Shown here: positions 55,547 through 64,000 of the stretch, in pieces
How positions within the stretch are numbered: position 1 is the first letter of the stretch
Layout of the letters: each line of letters opens with the position of its first letter
From: CAVVUC01 sp963751395
GTDB lineage: Bacteria > Verrucomicrobiota > Verrucomicrobiia > Chthoniobacterales > Chthoniobacteraceae
Assembly: GCA_963751395.1 (NCBI GenBank)
Contig: CAVVUC010000001.1
Location: 248,001-312,000, forward strand
Length of the DNA: 64,000 bases
Direction: 5' to 3'
Notes under the pieces: generated by a model
Told to the model about the DNA's origin: nothing
The model's database searches: none
The model's input: only the letters and a program-made list of their open reading frames with translations
Position numbers and translations under genes: made by a program

Positions 55547-58171
55547 ATGTACAGCTTTTCAAAATCGGTGTGCCTTTCTGCATTAGTCCTCTTTTGCAGT
55601 TTAAGTTTCACAAACTCCTGGCAGTGCCATGCCGGCGACGACGTCTCTGTTTCCGAACGTCCGTGGCTGAATCCCGACATGCCTATTGCTGAGAGGGTCC
55701 GGCTTCTGCTCAAGGCGCTTAAGCGCGAAGAGAAAATTTCGCTTATCTACTGGTTTCAACCGGCAATTCCGAGACTTGGAATCCAGAAGTTCGATCATGG
55801 GAACGATGCCACACACGGGGTGCGGCGTCCGGATATGGCAACCGTGTTTCCCCAGACTATCGGACTTGCGGCATCCTTCAACCCGGAAGGCGTAAGACAG
55901 ATGGCCGATGCCATTGCCGACGAGTTCCGCGCCAAGCACAACTTCTACAACGGAGTTCCTCCAGGCAATTATGCCGGATGTCTCGTGGCGTGGAGTCCGA
56001 CCATTAACTTGTCCAGGGATCCGCGGTGGGGGAGAGTCCAGGAGACATATGGCGAAGACCCCTTCCTGACAAGCCGGATGGGCGTTGCGTATGTGCGAGG
56101 GCTTCAGGGCGACAATCCCCATTATCTGAAGGTTGTGGCCTGCATAAAGCATTTCGCGGGCAACAACGAGGAGCATAACCGTTTCGGCTGTAATGCGAAC
56201 GCTGATGAGCGCTACTGGTTCGAGTATGAATTCAAGCCGTTCGAGGCATGCATAAAGGAAGCTGGCGCTGTCCATGTCATGAGCGCCTATAACGCAATTA
56301 ACGGCGTGCCCTGCTCGGCGAATAAATGGCTTCTGACCGACATCCTGAGAGGCCGATGGGGGTTCGATGGTTACGTGACAAGCGATTGCGGCGCGATCTC
56401 CAACATGGTTGACCAGCACCAGTATGTGAAGACGCCCGAAGAGGCGATTGCCGCTGCCTTGAATGCCGGATGCGATCTCGAAGGCGGCTGGTTCTGCAAA
56501 TATCCCGATCTGACCAATAAATATCTGGCAAAGGCTCTTGATGCCGGCCTTACGACGGAAACGGTCCTTGACCAGGCACTCGCCCGTATTTTGACTGTCC
56601 GATTCAAACTTGGCATGTTTGATCCTCCTGAAAAGGTTCCTTTTTCAAAAATCAGCACGGATATCGTCGCCTGTGAGAAACACCTCGAACTCACGCGGCA
56701 GCTTGCACGGGAATCAATGGTTCTCCTGCGAAATCAGCCGGTCTCGGGAGAACCGTTGCTGCCCGTCCAATCCAGAAAGGTAAAATCCATCGTCGTGTTT
56801 GGACCGCGCGCAGCGGACTGCCAGCTTGGAGACTATTCGCCGGAAAAGCCTGCCGGCCCCCTCGTATCCCCCCTGGCCGGAATCATGGAACGGGCCAAAA
56901 AAGATGGCATCCGGGTAACGCATATTGGTGCGGACGAACAGTTGACGCCGGTTCCTTCCTGCAATCTGCTGTCCAGTGACGGAAAACCGGGACTGGACGC
57001 GGTATACTTCCAGGGTAATAATTTCGACACGCAACTCCTCTCACGGATTGACCCCAAGATTGATTTTACCTGGGGCGGAATGATTGAAACTCCGGTTCCG
57101 GGCATGAAGCCGGAGAATTTTTCCGTCCGTTGGACCGGTTCCCTCGTCGCCAACCGTGACGGCGAATACGCAGTGGGCATTGAAACTGACGATGGCGGGA
57201 AGTTATGGCTGGATGACAAGTTGCTCGTAAACCAGTGGACGGTTCAAGGTCCGACCCAATGCTCAACCACACTGCATCTGGCTGCCGGGCAAAAAGTAAA
57301 ACTGCGTTTTGAATATTTCCAGGGAGGCAGCGGGGCCGTCGCCAAGCTCCTTTGGGCCCCGCCAGCGCATGACCGCAACACGGATTCAGTCAAAAATGCC
57401 GACCTGGTCATTGCCGTGCTCGGACTGCGCACTGAGGACGCGATGGAGGCCAAAGACTTGAATAGCCTGGAACTGCCCAATGACCAGCAGGCGCTAATCG
57501 AAAAGACCGTGTCTGCAAATCCCAATACCGTCGCCGTCATGATCGGCTGTCATCCCCTGGCCATCAACTGGATGGCTGAACATGTGCCGGCAATACTCAA
57601 TGCCTGGTTTCCGGGAACGCAGGGCGGTAACGCGATCGCCGATGTTCTGTTTGGCGATTACAACCCGGCAGGCCGTCTGCCTCTGACCGTCTACCGTTCT
57701 GTTGACCAACTGCGTCCACTGAACGAATACGACATCATAAAAGGACGGACTTACATGTATCTGAAAGACAAGCCTCTTTATTCGTTCGGCCACGGTCTGA
57801 GCTACACGTCGTTCAACTATGGCAATCTCACACTTTCAAAAAGCACCGTTGCAACCAGCGGCAATGTCACCGTCTCTGTCGATGTGACAAATACCGGGCC
57901 TCGTGATGGCGAAGAAGTCGTGCAGTGCTATGTCCACTCACGGAATTCCAGCGTTCCGATGCCCATAAGGCAGCTTTGGGCATTCCAGAGGGTAAAACTA
58001 CAGAAAGGCCAGACTCGGAGAGTTCAGATGACCCTAAACACGGAAAATTTCGGACATTGGGAAAAGGCCCGACAGGCCTTCGTTGTTGAACCAGGAGACT
58101 TTGACATCATGGTCGGCACGTCCTCCGCAGACATCCGACAGAAGGCTGTGCTTACAATCAAAGGAATGTAA
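55547..58171 (+). CDS. Secreted GH3 beta-xylosidase-like enzyme with PA14 domain
   Basis: 874 residues, signal peptide to about residue 28. GH3 barrel with INLSRDPRWGRVQETYGEDP, ACIKHFAGNNEE and nucleophile Asp280 in FDGYVTSDCGAI; the SDCGAI form is common in GH3 beta-xylosidases. A PA14 domain lies near residues 515-605 (FSVRWTGSLVANRDGEYAVG, FEYFQGGSGAVAKLLWAPP) inside the sandwich domain, where such inserts usually shape the active site. An AAAGGA precedes the start. Complete C-terminal FnIII-like domain. It follows the other GH3 by 23 bp. Confidence 0.9.
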   Translation: MYSFSKSVCLSALVLFCSLSFTNSWQCHAGDDVSVSERPWLNPDMPIAERVRLLLKALKREEKISLIYWFQPAIPRLGIQKFDHGNDATHGVRRPDMATVFPQTIGLAASFNPEGVRQMADAIADEFRAKHNFYNGVPPGNYAGCLVAWSPTINLSRDPRWGRVQETYGEDPFLTSRMGVAYVRGLQGDNPHYLKVVACIKHFAGNNEEHNRFGCNANADERYWFEYEFKPFEACIKEAGAVHVMSAYNAINGVPCSANKWLLTDILRGRWGFDGYVTSDCGAISNMVDQHQYVKTPEEAIAAALNAGCDLEGGWFCKYPDLTNKYLAKALDAGLTTETVLDQALARILTVRFKLGMFDPPEKVPFSKISTDIVACEKHLELTRQLARESMVLLRNQPVSGEPLLPVQSRKVKSIVVFGPRAADCQLGDYSPEKPAGPLVSPLAGIMERAKKDGIRVTHIGADEQLTPVPSCNLLSSDGKPGLDAVYFQGNNFDTQLLSRIDPKIDFTWGGMIETPVPGMKPENFSVRWTGSLVANRDGEYAVGIETDDGGKLWLDDKLLVNQWTVQGPTQCSTTLHLAAGQKVKLRFEYFQGGSGAVAKLLWAPPAHDRNTDSVKNADLVIAVLGLRTEDAMEAKDLNSLELPNDQQALIEKTVSANPNTVAVMIGCHPLAINWMAEHVPAILNAWFPGTQGGNAIADVLFGDYNPAGRLPLTVYRSVDQLRPLNEYDIIKGRTYMYLKDKPLYSFGHGLSYTSFNYGNLTLSKSTVATSGNVTVSVDVTNTGPRDGEEVVQCYVHSRNSSVPMPIRQLWAFQRVKLQKGQTRRVQMTLNTENFGHWEKARQAFVVEPGDFDIMVGTSSADIRQKAVLTIKGM

Positions 58172-58175
58172 AACC

Positions 58176-59588
58176 ATGAAGATCCGCTCATTGCTATTTC
58201 CGGCAGCCTTGCTTTGCGGCATGTCGGCAACGAATGCCGCCGAGGTGAACAAACACAGCAAGCCCAACATCATCTATATTTTGGCCGACGACTTGGGGTA
58301 TGGGTCTTTGGGTTGTTACGGATCCAAAACATTTCAAACCCCCAACATCGACCGACTGGCCGCCGGGGGCGTCCGCTTTACCCGGCATTATGCCGGCGCG
58401 CCGGTGTGCGGGCCTTCTCGCTGCGCCTTGGCAACCGGTCTGCACAACGGACACGGCCAGCTACGGCGTAACTTCGCGCCAGGAGAAGAAATCAACTTGG
58501 CGGCGGGCACTCAAACCATTGCCTCGTGCCTCAAACAAGCGGGATACGCGACCGCGATGATCGGAAAATGGGGCTTGGGCATGGCCGATACTTCGGGCGA
58601 CCCGCTGCGTCAGGGCTTCGACTATTATTGCGGCTATCTGTGTCACGTCCTGGCTCACAATCCCTACCCGGAGTATCTGTTGGAAAACGGCGCGAAAATG
58701 GATTTGGGTAATAATGTGCGATACAGCCCGGTGACACACTGGACCAAAGGCCTGGGAAGTTATGCCACGGAAATGAAGAAGAACTCACAGGAGGTATTCA
58801 CCGAAAAGGCGCTTGGTTTTATCGAAACACACCGTGATCAACCGTTCTTCCTGTATTTCGCACCGATTATTCCTCATGACAATGGTGAGGCAGAGAGCGC
58901 GGAAGCCCGTTACAAAATGCCTTCGTATGAACCGTATGAGAACATGCCGTGGACTGAAAATGAAAAAGGCTATGCGGCAAACATCACCTACCTGGATCGT
59001 GAGGTAGGGAAGCTGATGAACCGGGTGAAGGCCCTCGGTATCGAGGAAAACACGCTGGTGATTTTCACCAGCGATAACGGAGCCGATGCGCCCGATCGTT
59101 TTGAAAGAACTGCCAACGCTCCGCTACGGGGAATCAAACGGGACGTCTATGAAGGAGGAGTGCGTGTGCCCCATATCGCTTCTTGGAAGGGCACCATTGC
59201 CGCGGGCAGGGTAAGCAACCATGTGTCGGCATTCTGGGACTTTTTACCCACAGCCTGTAATCTTGCCGGCATCCAACCGGAACAACCCACCGACGGCATT
59301 TCCTACCTGCCCGAACTTCTCGGAGAAAAGCAAAAGAAGCACGAATCGTTGTATTTTGAATTTTACGAGCAGGGAGGAAAACAGGGCTACCTTGAGGGTG
59401 ATTGGAAACTTGTTTATTTAGATGTGCTCAAAACACCGCAGAATCCTGTGAATGAATTATACAATATCAAGACAGATCCCGAGGAAAAAACCAACCTTGC
59501 CAAAGAGCAACCGCAGCGGGTCACGGAACTGCAAAGGCTGATGCAAAAAAGCAGAACTTCAAATCCCAATTACAGATTCAATGACTGA
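58176..59588 (+). CDS. Secreted type I (S1 family) sulfatase
   Basis: 470 residues from ATG 58176, signal peptide MKIRSLLFPAALLCGMSATN. Sulfatase motif C-x-P-S-R is present as CGPSR with Cys78, the residue converted to formylglycine; metal ligands Asp38-Asp39 lie in YILADDLGYG, and FTSDNGADAP supplies further ligands. It hydrolyses sulfate esters on sugars outside the cytoplasm. A formylglycine-generating enzyme is needed and is not in the window. Its place among glycosidases indicates a sulfated substrate. The stop overlaps an ATG at 59581 of the next frame. Confidence 0.92.
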   Translation: MKIRSLLFPAALLCGMSATNAAEVNKHSKPNIIYILADDLGYGSLGCYGSKTFQTPNIDRLAAGGVRFTRHYAGAPVCGPSRCALATGLHNGHGQLRRNFAPGEEINLAAGTQTIASCLKQAGYATAMIGKWGLGMADTSGDPLRQGFDYYCGYLCHVLAHNPYPEYLLENGAKMDLGNNVRYSPVTHWTKGLGSYATEMKKNSQEVFTEKALGFIETHRDQPFFLYFAPIIPHDNGEAESAEARYKMPSYEPYENMPWTENEKGYAANITYLDREVGKLMNRVKALGIEENTLVIFTSDNGADAPDRFERTANAPLRGIKRDVYEGGVRVPHIASWKGTIAAGRVSNHVSAFWDFLPTACNLAGIQPEQPTDGISYLPELLGEKQKKHESLYFEFYEQGGKQGYLEGDWKLVYLDVLKTPQNPVNELYNIKTDPEEKTNLAKEQPQRVTELQRLMQKSRTSNPNYRFND

Positions 59589-59625
59589 AAACGCCGGCCC
59601 ACGGCTCCCAGAAATTGGCCAACCA

Positions 59626-62600
59626 ATGATCTCATTCATCCTCCGTACGTTTCCCGTCCTCGCCATTTTACTGGCGCATCCGCTCCACGCGGATGTGGCG
59701 CAGACGCTCCAGACCTCCATGATCTGGTCGCCCGCCGCACCGGTGGGAACTCAGGCTTACGTGGCATTCCGTAAGGAATTCAACCTGGCGTCTGTGCCGG
59801 CCGGTCCAGCGATGCTGCATTTATTCGCGGATTCGCGCTACCTGCTGTGGGTGAACGGCAGCCAGATCCTGCGCGGGCCGTCGCGTTTCAATCCCAAAGG
59901 CCCGGAATACGACAGCCTCGACATCCAACCGTATTTGCAAGCCGGCGCTAACAGCCTGGTCGTGTTGGTGCATCATTACGCCGGTGCCACCAGCGGCCGC
60001 ATCATGAGCCATGCTCCCGGACTCACCGTTTTGTTGGAATCCGGAGGCCAGGAAATCCTGCGCACCGATGGCTCGTGGAAATCCAGTAATTCCACCGAAT
60101 ACCGGCCTTCGCCGGGTGCCTGGAGTTCCATCCCGGATGTGATCGACGCGCGGCTCAGTCCCGGTGCCTGGACGACGACGGATTTCGATGACAACGCGTG
60201 GTCCGCCGCTTCCTCCGTCGATGGCTCCACCTGGGGCGCACTCCAAGCCCGCCACACGCCGCTGACAAAGGAAACCGAACTCACCGGCGTGAAAAGACTG
60301 CCCGGTGGCGAGGCGCTTTCCGGCGTGCTGCCCATCGATCTGGTGCCCGGAGCCGCCCCCAAGACCTCTACCGGTGGCTACAGCGGTTACTGGATGTGGT
60401 CGCCCGCCGCCGCGTCGAGCGTCTGGTTCAAAACCGTGTGGAGCAATACGAAGTTCGGATCCGGCGCGGGCTGTTCGATCAAGGTGCTCTGCGACAACTC
60501 CTTCACGCTTTACGTCAACGGCAGCCAGATCGCACAGAGCTCGGATTGGCAGACCGGCTACACCGGAAATCTGAATCTCAACGACGGCGACGTCATCACC
60601 ATCGACGCGCAGGACCTCGAAAACGGCGATCACTCGGCGGGCCTATTCGCCGCCATCGTCCGCAGCGGCTCCACCGTCCTGACCACCTCGGATTTTCGCT
60701 GCACGACCACCGCGCCAGCCGCCGGTTGGAGAACGAGCACCGATCTAACCAGTCTCGCCGCGCCGTCATCGGCCAACGTCCACCCCGCCCACCAGAGTGC
60801 TTCTACCGCAGCCTCCATCGTCCTGGACCTCGGCAAAATGGCGATGGCCTACCCGAAAATCCAGCTCGATGCCGACGCGGGCAGCACGCTGCAACTCCAA
60901 TACGCCCTGCGCTACGTGAACGGCCAACCCGCAGAAACCTACGGCACCGGCACGACCTACACCGCCCGCGCCGGCGTTCAGGAACTCCTCGCCGCCGATC
61001 AATGGTGCGCCCGCTACGTCACCCTCACCTGCACCTCCGGGCGGGTGAGGATTCTGGGACTTCAAATGATCGACCGCCGCTATCCCTACGAACGGGTCGG
61101 CAGTTTCCAGTGCAGCGATCCCATGCTCACGAATCTCTGGGAAATGGCGGTCAACACCATCGAGGCCACCACCGACGATGCCCACGGCTCGGACGCCCGC
61201 GAGCGCAACGAATGGGTGCAGGATGGCAGCAAGGCCAGCTTCAACACCATCCGCATGGCCGCCGCCGGCCCCGATGGCAATGGTGGCCGAATTTACTCCG
61301 ACCCGCGCACGCTGCGCAAACTGCTGCGCGACTCCGCCCACTCGCAACTCCCCGACGGCCGCATGCTCGGCACCTTCCCGACCGACCGTGGCGACTCCGA
61401 TCCGCACTACGTGATCGAGGACTACGCGCTCCAATGGGTCGAGGCGTTGCGCTGGTATCACGACCTTAGTGGCGATACCGCCTTCGTGCAGGAAATGTGG
61501 CCCACGCTGGTGGCGCAAATGCAATGGTGCCTCGACCGCATCACCGCCCGCGGCCTGCTCAACGCCCGCGAATACACCTCGTTCGACAACCCGCTGGCCT
61601 ACATGACTTGCGAGGGAGCGAACATCAACGCGTTTTTCTATCAGTCTCTCCGCGACGCCGCGTATCTGGGAGGGGTTGTCAATCAAACCACCCAGGCAAA
61701 CGCCTACACCGCAGCGGCGGACGCGCTTTATTCCACCTACAACGCCCAACTCTGGAATGCCTCGGAGCAGGCATACAGCGCGGGCTACCTCAACGGCAGC
61801 AAGCTCGGCCCCACGGTGCATGCGCAGTTGATGGCGCTTTACAGCGGCATCGTTCCCGCCGATCGTGTGGCTGCCACCCGCGCGTGGTTCGTGGCAAACT
61901 ACAAGAACCCGGGGGCCGGACTCGCGATCGGTCCGAAATCGAATTATCTCACCTTAATCGCCAACAAAGCGGGGCTCGGCATGCCGATCATGTATTACTG
62001 GGCGTTCAGCGAACTCTATCGCGCGAATACCGCCGCCATGGACCAGGAAGCGATTTCCGAAATGCGCCGCCGCTGGACGAACATGGTCAATTTCCTCCAG
62101 GACGCCGGCACGCTCAGCGAGTCGTTCGTCAACGACCAGGGCGGCGGAATGAGCGAGTCATGCCACAACTACGGCGCGGTTCCTGCCTGGTTCCTCAGTT
62201 CTTTCGTGCTCGGCCCCCGCGTCGCCGGGCCGCATGGAAACCGCCAGCTCGTCATCGAGCCACGCCCCGGTGACCTGACATCCGCCTCTGGAACCGTCGT
62301 CACCGACCTCGGACCGGTCCCGGTGAGCTGGACGAAGAATAACGGCACGTTGCAATTTTCCTGCACGGTTCCTCCCGGAAAAACCGCCACCTTGCGCCTG
62401 CCGGTCTCCGGCGGGGCGATTACCCTGGATGGCAGCGTGGTGAACCATCCGGTCATCGAAGGCCGCCACATCGTCCTGCCGCTTTCATCGGGCGCTCACG
62501 CAGCCACGGTGGAAGCCCCGGCAGCGACAACGAGGACGATCTATGAGGACACACTCATCGCGAACAATGTCGCCCTGAACGGAACGTTTCCCACAACTTC

Positions 62601-63897
62601 CAGCAACTTTGCCGGAGGCACCGCCTCCGCCGCATGGACCGCATCCGGCACCATGTCCCAGACCGCCAGCGGAGTCACCTTTCCTGCGAATGGAGCGGCC
62701 TTCCTGCCAATCTCGATTCAGCCGGACTACATCTACAATCTCCAGGCAACCCTTTCCGCCGCATCGACATGGACGGCCATCGGTTTTTCCGATTCCTCCG
62801 CCAGCGGACAATGGCACACCACGGGCAACAAGTTCGCGTGGGCCCTGGTCCGCGTGCCCGGCGCAGGGGCGCCGCAGTTCTTCGGCGGCGCGGGAGCCGT
62901 CAACCTCCAAAGCTGGTCCAGCAGTGCCGATGGCACCCGCACGGTTTCGATCACCCTGGACACCACCGGCGCACAGTGGACGGCCTTCGCCACCATCGAC
63001 GGCGTGAACTCATCCACTTTCACCTTCGCGGCGAATCCTTCCATTTCCCATGTCGGCTTTGGCCGTGACAGCGGCGGCAGCAGCATCGTGAGGGATTTCC
63101 GCCTGACCGCCACGGGCACCCCGCCCCCCTACATCCGCACCGACGACCAACTCACGGGACGCACCACCGTCGAGGTGCCTGGAAGCGAAGCCTTGTTTCA
63201 GGAAAGTCTCGCCGGGCGCACCGACTTTCTGAAAACCGGCGGCGGCACGCTCACGCTGAGTGATCCGGCCAACTACAGCGGGGCGTCCCGCATCCTGGAG
63301 GGAACGCTGAAACTCAGCCCCACGACCAACATTCTGCCGTCCGCGACCTCCCTGTCGCTCGAAGGCTCCTCCTCCGCGCTCGATCTCAACGGTGCCACGC
63401 AAACGGTCGCATCCCTGGGCTCGGTTTCCGGAAGTGTCATCCAACTCAACGGCGGCACGCTCATCATTTCAGGAAATACAGGCGACGCCATCGTCCAAGG
63501 CACCATCACCGGCACTGGCAATCTCACCAACAGTGGCACCCTGCGCCTCGTCGGCGACGCCACGCTCGATTTCACCGGCACCTTCACCAACACCGGCACG
63601 CTCGATCTGATGACCTGGAACGGCTCGCTGCCAGTGGGATTCGTCAAAAACGGCATCGTGCTCGACCGCAGCGCTGTGAAGTTCTCCAGCTATTCAAGAG
63701 CGGGAAACGATTTCATCCTGACCCTCCAGGGATACCCCGGCCACAATTACCAACTTCAGTTAAGCCCGGACCTGCAGACCGGCAGTTGGCAGAACCTCGG
63801 CGCGCCAGTGCCGGGCAACAACGCTCCCATCCCTTTCACGGTTCTCGGCGGAGCCGCCGCAGACCGCCGCTTTTACCGCGTCCAAGTCACCCCTTGA
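59626..63897 (+). CDS. Secreted GH78-type alpha-L-rhamnosidase with C-terminal PATR module
   Basis: 1423 residues from ATG 59626 (MISFILRTFPVLAILLAHPL, signal peptide); ATG 59581 overlaps the sulfatase stop and adds 15 residues. Two N-terminal sugar-binding-like beta-sandwiches each contain a VNGSQI strand (residues 65-130 and about 270-345). The six-hairpin catalytic domain has DARERNEWVQDGSKASFNT with Glu529, and SGAHAATVEAP closes the enzyme part. From residue 1180 come PATR strands (GGGTLTLSDPANYSGASRIL) and a terminal module ending RRFYRVQVTP. It is expected to release alpha-L-rhamnose at the cell surface. Confidence 0.85.
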   Translation: MISFILRTFPVLAILLAHPLHADVAQTLQTSMIWSPAAPVGTQAYVAFRKEFNLASVPAGPAMLHLFADSRYLLWVNGSQILRGPSRFNPKGPEYDSLDIQPYLQAGANSLVVLVHHYAGATSGRIMSHAPGLTVLLESGGQEILRTDGSWKSSNSTEYRPSPGAWSSIPDVIDARLSPGAWTTTDFDDNAWSAASSVDGSTWGALQARHTPLTKETELTGVKRLPGGEALSGVLPIDLVPGAAPKTSTGGYSGYWMWSPAAASSVWFKTVWSNTKFGSGAGCSIKVLCDNSFTLYVNGSQIAQSSDWQTGYTGNLNLNDGDVITIDAQDLENGDHSAGLFAAIVRSGSTVLTTSDFRCTTTAPAAGWRTSTDLTSLAAPSSANVHPAHQSASTAASIVLDLGKMAMAYPKIQLDADAGSTLQLQYALRYVNGQPAETYGTGTTYTARAGVQELLAADQWCARYVTLTCTSGRVRILGLQMIDRRYPYERVGSFQCSDPMLTNLWEMAVNTIEATTDDAHGSDARERNEWVQDGSKASFNTIRMAAAGPDGNGGRIYSDPRTLRKLLRDSAHSQLPDGRMLGTFPTDRGDSDPHYVIEDYALQWVEALRWYHDLSGDTAFVQEMWPTLVAQMQWCLDRITARGLLNAREYTSFDNPLAYMTCEGANINAFFYQSLRDAAYLGGVVNQTTQANAYTAAADALYSTYNAQLWNASEQAYSAGYLNGSKLGPTVHAQLMALYSGIVPADRVAATRAWFVANYKNPGAGLAIGPKSNYLTLIANKAGLGMPIMYYWAFSELYRANTAAMDQEAISEMRRRWTNMVNFLQDAGTLSESFVNDQGGGMSESCHNYGAVPAWFLSSFVLGPRVAGPHGNRQLVIEPRPGDLTSASGTVVTDLGPVPVSWTKNNGTLQFSCTVPPGKTATLRLPVSGGAITLDGSVVNHPVIEGRHIVLPLSSGAHAATVEAPAATTRTIYEDTLIANNVALNGTFPTTSSNFAGGTASAAWTASGTMSQTASGVTFPANGAAFLPISIQPDYIYNLQATLSAASTWTAIGFSDSSASGQWHTTGNKFAWALVRVPGAGAPQFFGGAGAVNLQSWSSSADGTRTVSITLDTTGAQWTAFATIDGVNSSTFTFAANPSISHVGFGRDSGGSSIVRDFRLTATGTPPPYIRTDDQLTGRTTVEVPGSEALFQESLAGRTDFLKTGGGTLTLSDPANYSGASRILEGTLKLSPTTNILPSATSLSLEGSSSALDLNGATQTVASLGSVSGSVIQLNGGTLIISGNTGDAIVQGTITGTGNLTNSGTLRLVGDATLDFTGTFTNTGTLDLMTWNGSLPVGFVKNGIVLDRSAVKFSSYSRAGNDFILTLQGYPGHNYQLQLSPDLQTGSWQNLGAPVPGNNAPIPFTVLGGAAADRRFYRVQVTP

Positions 63898-63918
63898 AGC
63901 TCAAAATCCTAGTTTCAC

Positions 63919-64000
63919 ATGAATCCAAATTCCTCGATCAAATTTCCCATATCCGTCCTGCTGATGGCAGGTTTCTGCCAGATCGCCGTAGCCGCCGAAC
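63919..64000 (+). CDS. Start of a further secreted protein, cut by window end
   Basis: ATG 63919 opens a frame beginning MNPNSSIKFPISVLLMAGFC and continuing QIAVAAE, a clear signal peptide, 21 bp after the rhamnosidase stop. Only 27 residues are visible. It is probably another enzyme of the locus. Confidence 0.6.
   Translation, partial: MNPNSSIKFPISVLLMAGFCQIAVAAE

Noticed and set aside
1..64000. CRISPR arrays, tRNA or rRNA genes, transposases, phage genes, SusC/SusD pairs
   Set aside because: Looked for by eye on both strands; none had supporting sequence.

Overview
The window looks like a chromosomal segment of a Verrucomicrobiota bacterium (inference, no 16S gene is present). The signs are a GC-rich host composition (37/60 G+C at 45001-45060), large secreted glycosidases carrying autotransporter-associated beta-strand (PATR, PF12951-like) modules and a terminal 'LFIxVRA'/'RFYRV' module, an AraC-type XylR regulator in place of a SusC/SusD system, a C30-type carotenoid cluster, and palindromic intergenic repeats. 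No tRNA, rRNA, CRISPR array, transposase or phage gene was seen.

Region 1 (1-7540) is housekeeping and accessory: a TPR protein cut by the window edge, gcvT (glycine cleavage T protein), a rhomboid-like membrane protein lacking the catalytic serine motif, a PfkB-family 1-phosphofructokinase, a small regulator joining an anti-sigma-like N-terminus to a LOV-like PAS domain, and a convergent, overlapping peroxiredoxin.

Region 2 (7673-14990) is a translationally coupled carotenoid operon: a CrtN/CrtP-type desaturase (one-base frameshift), an aldehyde dehydrogenase, a second CrtN/CrtP-type desaturase, a PlsC-type acyltransferase, a family 2 glycosyltransferase and a small thioredoxin-like secreted protein. 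The gene set matches the oxidise, glycosylate and acylate logic of staphyloxanthin-type C30 xanthophylls. Two copies of a 182-188 bp inverted-repeat element lie here, one between genes and one inside the aldehyde dehydrogenase reading frame, which stays open through it.

Region 3 (15098-64000) is a polysaccharide-utilisation locus of about 49 kb, still running at the window edge. A XylR-type regulator faces a long rightward array: secreted GH31-PATR, four beta-helix proteins plus one truncated relic, a DUF5703 protein, GH3, two GH43, a duplicated pair of uncharacterised alpha/alpha-toroid proteins (the second fused behind a PATR module), a GH29 fucosidase, a GPH-type sugar transporter and a cytoplasmic GH31. 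A second block starts at 51641 with GH43, GH3, GH3-PA14, an S1 sulfatase, GH78-PATR and one further gene. Much of this block is AT-richer and looks imported.

Three copies of one operator-like sequence, each with TGTC half-sites exactly 21 bp apart, sit before the regulator, before the first block and before the second block. They tie the locus into one regulon. The enzyme set points to a branched, probably sulfated heteropolysaccharide with alpha- and beta-xylose or arabinose, fucose and rhamnose. No classical endo-enzyme is recognisable, which makes the beta-helix and toroid proteins the candidates for backbone cleavage. Three single-base insertions (near 8054, 20595 and 38030) break otherwise intact genes and may be sequence errors.
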